Assembly (NCBI RefSeq): GCF_009183415.1
Contig: NZ_WEHU01000006.1
Location: 1 to 64,000 of the forward strand
Direction of reading: 5' to 3'
From: Bacillus sp. B1-b2
Lineage (GTDB): Bacteria; Bacillota; Bacilli; Bacillales; Cytobacillaceae
DNA length: 64,000 nucleotides
Each line of letters opens with the position of its first letter. The stretch's first letter is position 1. A model generated the notes under the pieces. It did no database searches. It worked only from the letters and a program-made list of their open reading frames with translations, and was not told the origin of the DNA. The position numbers and the translations under genes were made by a program. This document shows positions 61,581 through 64,000 of the stretch, one piece after another.

Positions 61581-61738
61581 GCATCCTTGAAAAGCTGTTT
61601 TGGTACATATTGTTTTATTTTATAGTCATTATTAATGCTTCTAAAGTTTTTTTTAGAAGATAGGTTTCTTGAATAGCACTTAAGTACAACAAAATTACAA
61701 AACAGCTAATTGAAGATACATCCATCTTTTTTAACATA

Positions 61739-62341
61739 CTACAACCAATATGAATCTAACAATATCTCTCTCTTCCTAATTCCAGATACATATGGATGGC
61801 CTTTTACATAATAACGAAGAGCTTTAGACGTCCATTCTCCCTTATTAGGAATGCCGATTCTTGGAGAAGCTTCTATATGTACTGGCACTTTTCCATCATG
61901 AATATTGATTATGCCTTCATTTACTCTTTCGCCATTGATAGCTTTTGTAATATTCATCGCTTTCGTTAATTTACCTGGTCCATTACTGACTGATATGCCA
62001 TTTACCTTTCTATTTTCCTCCATTTTCTCTATACCTGTAATTGGTTCTATCGCCCTAATTAGGACTGCTTGAGGATCTCCTTCCTCTTTTGTTACGATGT
62101 TCAGCATGTTGTGGTTATGCATGGAGTAAATATATATGGTTCCACCTTGCATATATAGCGACTGTAATCGGGGTGTTCGTTTGCCACCATAGCTGTGACA
62201 CGCCAAATCCTCCACTCCAAGATATGCCTCTGTTTCTACAATATATCCACTATACGTGTAAGTAGATGTTTGATGAACTAACACCTTCCCTAGCAAAAGC
62301 TTTGCTATAGCCTCCGTAGACTGATTCACAAAATCAATCAA
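61739..62341 (-). CDS. 3-methyladenine DNA glycosylase (AAG/MPG family)
   Basis: It excises alkylated purines from DNA. The 200-residue protein has LAKLLLGKVLVHQTS-like start, GYIVETEAYLGVEDLACHSYGGKRTPR with catalytic Glu, MQGGTIYIYSMHNHNMLNIVT and ISNGPGKLTKAM. This is the AAG (YxlJ-like) fold. The start is TTG at 62341 behind GAGGTGA. It is a single gene. Confidence 0.93.
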   Translation of the reverse strand: MIDFVNQSTEAIAKLLLGKVLVHQTSTYTYSGYIVETEAYLGVEDLACHSYGGKRTPRLQSLYMQGGTIYIYSMHNHNMLNIVTKEEGDPQAVLIRAIEPITGIEKMEENRKVNGISVSNGPGKLTKAMNITKAINGERVNEGIINIHDGKVPVHIEASPRIGIPNKGEWTSKALRYYVKGHPYVSGIRKREILLDSYWL

Positions 62342-62462
62342 GAAAGATCACCTCATTTCTTTATATTATATACTACCCCTAAAGAATGAAGTATTCGCAA
62401 AAACAACCATGTTATTTGCGATTTCCATTTATTTATTCTCGATTCTAACTCCTACATAAAAT

Positions 62463-62489
62463 AATGCCGATTCCCAGTGAATCGGCATT
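62463..62489 (-). terminator. Terminator of nox
   Basis: AATGCCGATTC and GAATCGGCATT are exact inverse copies across 5 bases, followed on the minus strand by a T-rich tail. Confidence 0.75.
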
Positions 62490-62541
62490 ATAGCTATTGG
62501 CGATGTTAATCAATCTCCTAAATCGGAGACAGATATATCTT

Positions 62542-63903
62542 TTATTTTGCTAAAACAGCTTCTTTCTTTTTCTCCAAGGAAGCTAGACCAGCCTGATTTA
62601 GGGTATTCCATGGTTTGTTAAAATGTGGTTGGAAGAAGAAGTCAACGAATCCTAATTCTTCAATCGTCATTTTTGTTTGGATACATACAGATAATGTATT
62701 AACCATTTGTGTTAAATCTGCTTTTGATATTAATTGAGCCCCTAATATTTGCTTTGTTTCTTGGTGGTAAAGAACTTTTAGGCGAACTTCATTGAATGTC
62801 GGCATAAATTCTGGGCGGTCATTATCAATAACCTCTACTACTTTATAAGGGATATTACTAGCTTTTGCTGTAATTTCTGTTAATCCTGTAGAAGCCATGT
62901 TCAAACCAAATATATGCAAGCCTGAAGTTCCTTGTGTTCCCATATACTTTAGAGATTGCCCTGCAATATTATAACCAACTAATGTTCCCATTCTTACTGC
63001 ATTTGTAGCAAGAGGGATGTACAGTTTATCTCCAGTAGGATTATAGTTAACCGCACAGCTATCACCTGCTGCATAAATGTCTGGATTACTTGATTGCATA
63101 TACTCATTTATTGTTATTGCACCATTTGGGAGTAAATCTACTTTTCCTTTTAATAAGCTTGTATTTGGTCTAAAACCAACACATAAGATAACAAGATCTG
63201 TTTCGTATTCGCCTTTTGTTGTAATAACCTTTGTTACCTTGCCGTCAGCATTACCTTCAAATTTAGTTACTGTTTGTTGTAGTGCTAAATGAATATTACG
63301 CTCTGAAAATGCTGCTTCTACAACGTCTGTAAATTCTTTATCTAAATATTTATTTAGAATTCTATCTTCACTGTCAATAAGTGTTACGTTTTTACCATTT
63401 AGTTCAAATGCTTCTACAAGTTCAACTCCAATATAACCTGCGCCGATAACTGTTACATTTTTCACATCTTTAGATTTTGCAATAATTTCATTTGCTTGAT
63501 TATAGTTTTTGGAAAGTAGGATGTTATCCAACTTTATTCCGTCAATTGGAGGAATAATCGGCCATGAACCTGTTGTCATCACTAACTTATCGTATTGATC
63601 AACTTTTTCTTCTCCTGTATTTAAATCTCTAACTTTCACTTGTTTTCTTTCTGTATCTACCTCTAATACCTCATGCTCCATATGCATAGCTGCACCTAGC
63701 TGTTTCAATTCCTCAGGAGAAGAATAGAATAATTGACTAGCATCTTTTGCTACGCCACCAACATATAAGGCAATTCCACATGATAAAAAAGAAACATTAT
63801 TATTTTTTTCATAAACTGCTATCTCTATATTATTATTTAATTTCGCTAATGTCTTAACTGCAGCTGTCCCTGCGTGTGTACATCCGATTACAACTACTTT
63901 CAT
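62542..63903 (-). CDS. nox: NADH oxidase / CoA-disulfide reductase family flavoprotein
   Basis: The 453-residue protein has FAD motif VVIGCTHAGTAAVK, the redox cysteine in SFLSCGIALYVGG (Cys42), NAD motif VIGAGYIGVELVEAFELNG and the second FAD motif DIYAAGDSCAVNYNP. The single active cysteine marks the NADH oxidase (water-forming)/CoA-disulfide reductase group. Two Rex-like operators upstream favour an NADH oxidase that regenerates NAD. Start ATG lies behind AAAGGAG. Confidence 0.88.
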   Translation of the reverse strand: MKVVVIGCTHAGTAAVKTLAKLNNNIEIAVYEKNNNVSFLSCGIALYVGGVAKDASQLFYSSPEELKQLGAAMHMEHEVLEVDTERKQVKVRDLNTGEEKVDQYDKLVMTTGSWPIIPPIDGIKLDNILLSKNYNQANEIIAKSKDVKNVTVIGAGYIGVELVEAFELNGKNVTLIDSEDRILNKYLDKEFTDVVEAAFSERNIHLALQQTVTKFEGNADGKVTKVITTKGEYETDLVILCVGFRPNTSLLKGKVDLLPNGAITINEYMQSSNPDIYAAGDSCAVNYNPTGDKLYIPLATNAVRMGTLVGYNIAGQSLKYMGTQGTSGLHIFGLNMASTGLTEITAKASNIPYKVVEVIDNDRPEFMPTFNEVRLKVLYHQETKQILGAQLISKADLTQMVNTLSVCIQTKMTIEELGFVDFFFQPHFNKPWNTLNQAGLASLEKKKEAVLAK

Positions 63904-63930
63904 GATTTAAAAGCTCCTTTGTAATAGAAT

Positions 63931-63948
63931 TTGTGAATTACTTCACTT
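63931..63948. promoter_or_regulatory. Rex-like operator 1 upstream of nox
   Basis: TTGTGAATTACTTCACTT matches TTGTGAA-N4-TTCACAA at 12 of 14 positions. It is 27 bases before the nox start. Confidence 0.6.
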
Positions 63949-63976
63949 ATGTTAGTAAAAAAAAAAATCACATATA

Positions 63977-63994
63977 TTGTGATGTAGTTCACAT
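63977..63994. promoter_or_regulatory. Rex-like operator 2 upstream of nox
   Basis: TTGTGATGTAGTTCACAT matches TTGTGAA-N4-TTCACAA at 12 of 14 positions. With the first site, 46 bases apart centre to centre, it suggests control by the NADH/NAD ratio. Confidence 0.6.
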
Positions 63995-64000
63995 GTTGTT

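Overview
The window comes from a low-G+C, endospore-forming member of the Bacillaceae. Spore genes are present (rsfA, gerQ, pbpG). Start codons are often TTG or GTG behind strong GGAGG sites. The gene order from about 3.4 to 24 kb (ywiB, argS, speE, pbpG, ywhD, ywhC, ywhB, ywgA, ywfO, rsfA, lipL, pta, hemQ, gerQ, ywdK, ywdI, ung) follows, from memory, the ywi-ywd region of Bacillus subtilis. The species cannot be fixed from this window. The annotation was made by eye: family calls rest on recognisable motifs, lengths and context, not on searches.

Layout. 0-3.4 kb: a PhoP-boxed pst phosphate-uptake operon (pstS-pstC-pstA, no pstB or phoU next to it). 3.4-24.5 kb: argS, spermidine synthase without its usual speB partner, a class A PBP, a MutS2-like ATPase, then housekeeping and spore genes (HD hydrolase, lipoate transfer, phosphotransacetylase, coproheme decarboxylase, uracil-DNA glycosylase). 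Two repeat blocks interrupt this stretch: five roughly 150-bp structured repeats at 16.8-17.6 kb and ten copies of a 51-bp minisatellite at 21.5-22.1 kb. 24.7-30.6 kb: a YflT-type stress protein, molybdopterin synthase genes, pyridoxal kinase and the bacillithiol pair yojF-bshB2. 31-37 kb: cydABCD. 37-50 kb: redox and amino-acid genes, including a threonine/serine exporter pair, tnrA with a matching TnrA box, an ABC-2 transporter, ald and adeR. 50.3-56 kb: a complete crtO-Q-P-M-N cluster for a staphyloxanthin-type C30 carotenoid, behind a consensus SigB promoter. 56-64 kb: a YdjC deacetylase, thiW under a TPP riboswitch, an SsuA/THI5-type ABC transporter, a 3-methyladenine glycosylase and a NADH oxidase with two Rex-like operators.

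The most unusual locus is 9.0-11.35 kb. A MutS2-like ATPase without the Smr nuclease domain has its own promoter, followed by a leader of about 370 nt. The leader holds a 7-codon ORF with a good ribosome-binding site, a long pairing that uses the leader codons, an antiterminator/terminator choice, and a second small ORF that runs through a second terminator. This is the architecture of ribosome-sensing attenuators upstream of antibiotic-resistance genes (erm, ABC-F, HflX types). MutS2 is known in B. subtilis to act on collided ribosomes. The combination suggests a ribosome-rescue or ribosome-protection factor induced by translation stress. The function is inference; the leader architecture is read directly from the sequence.
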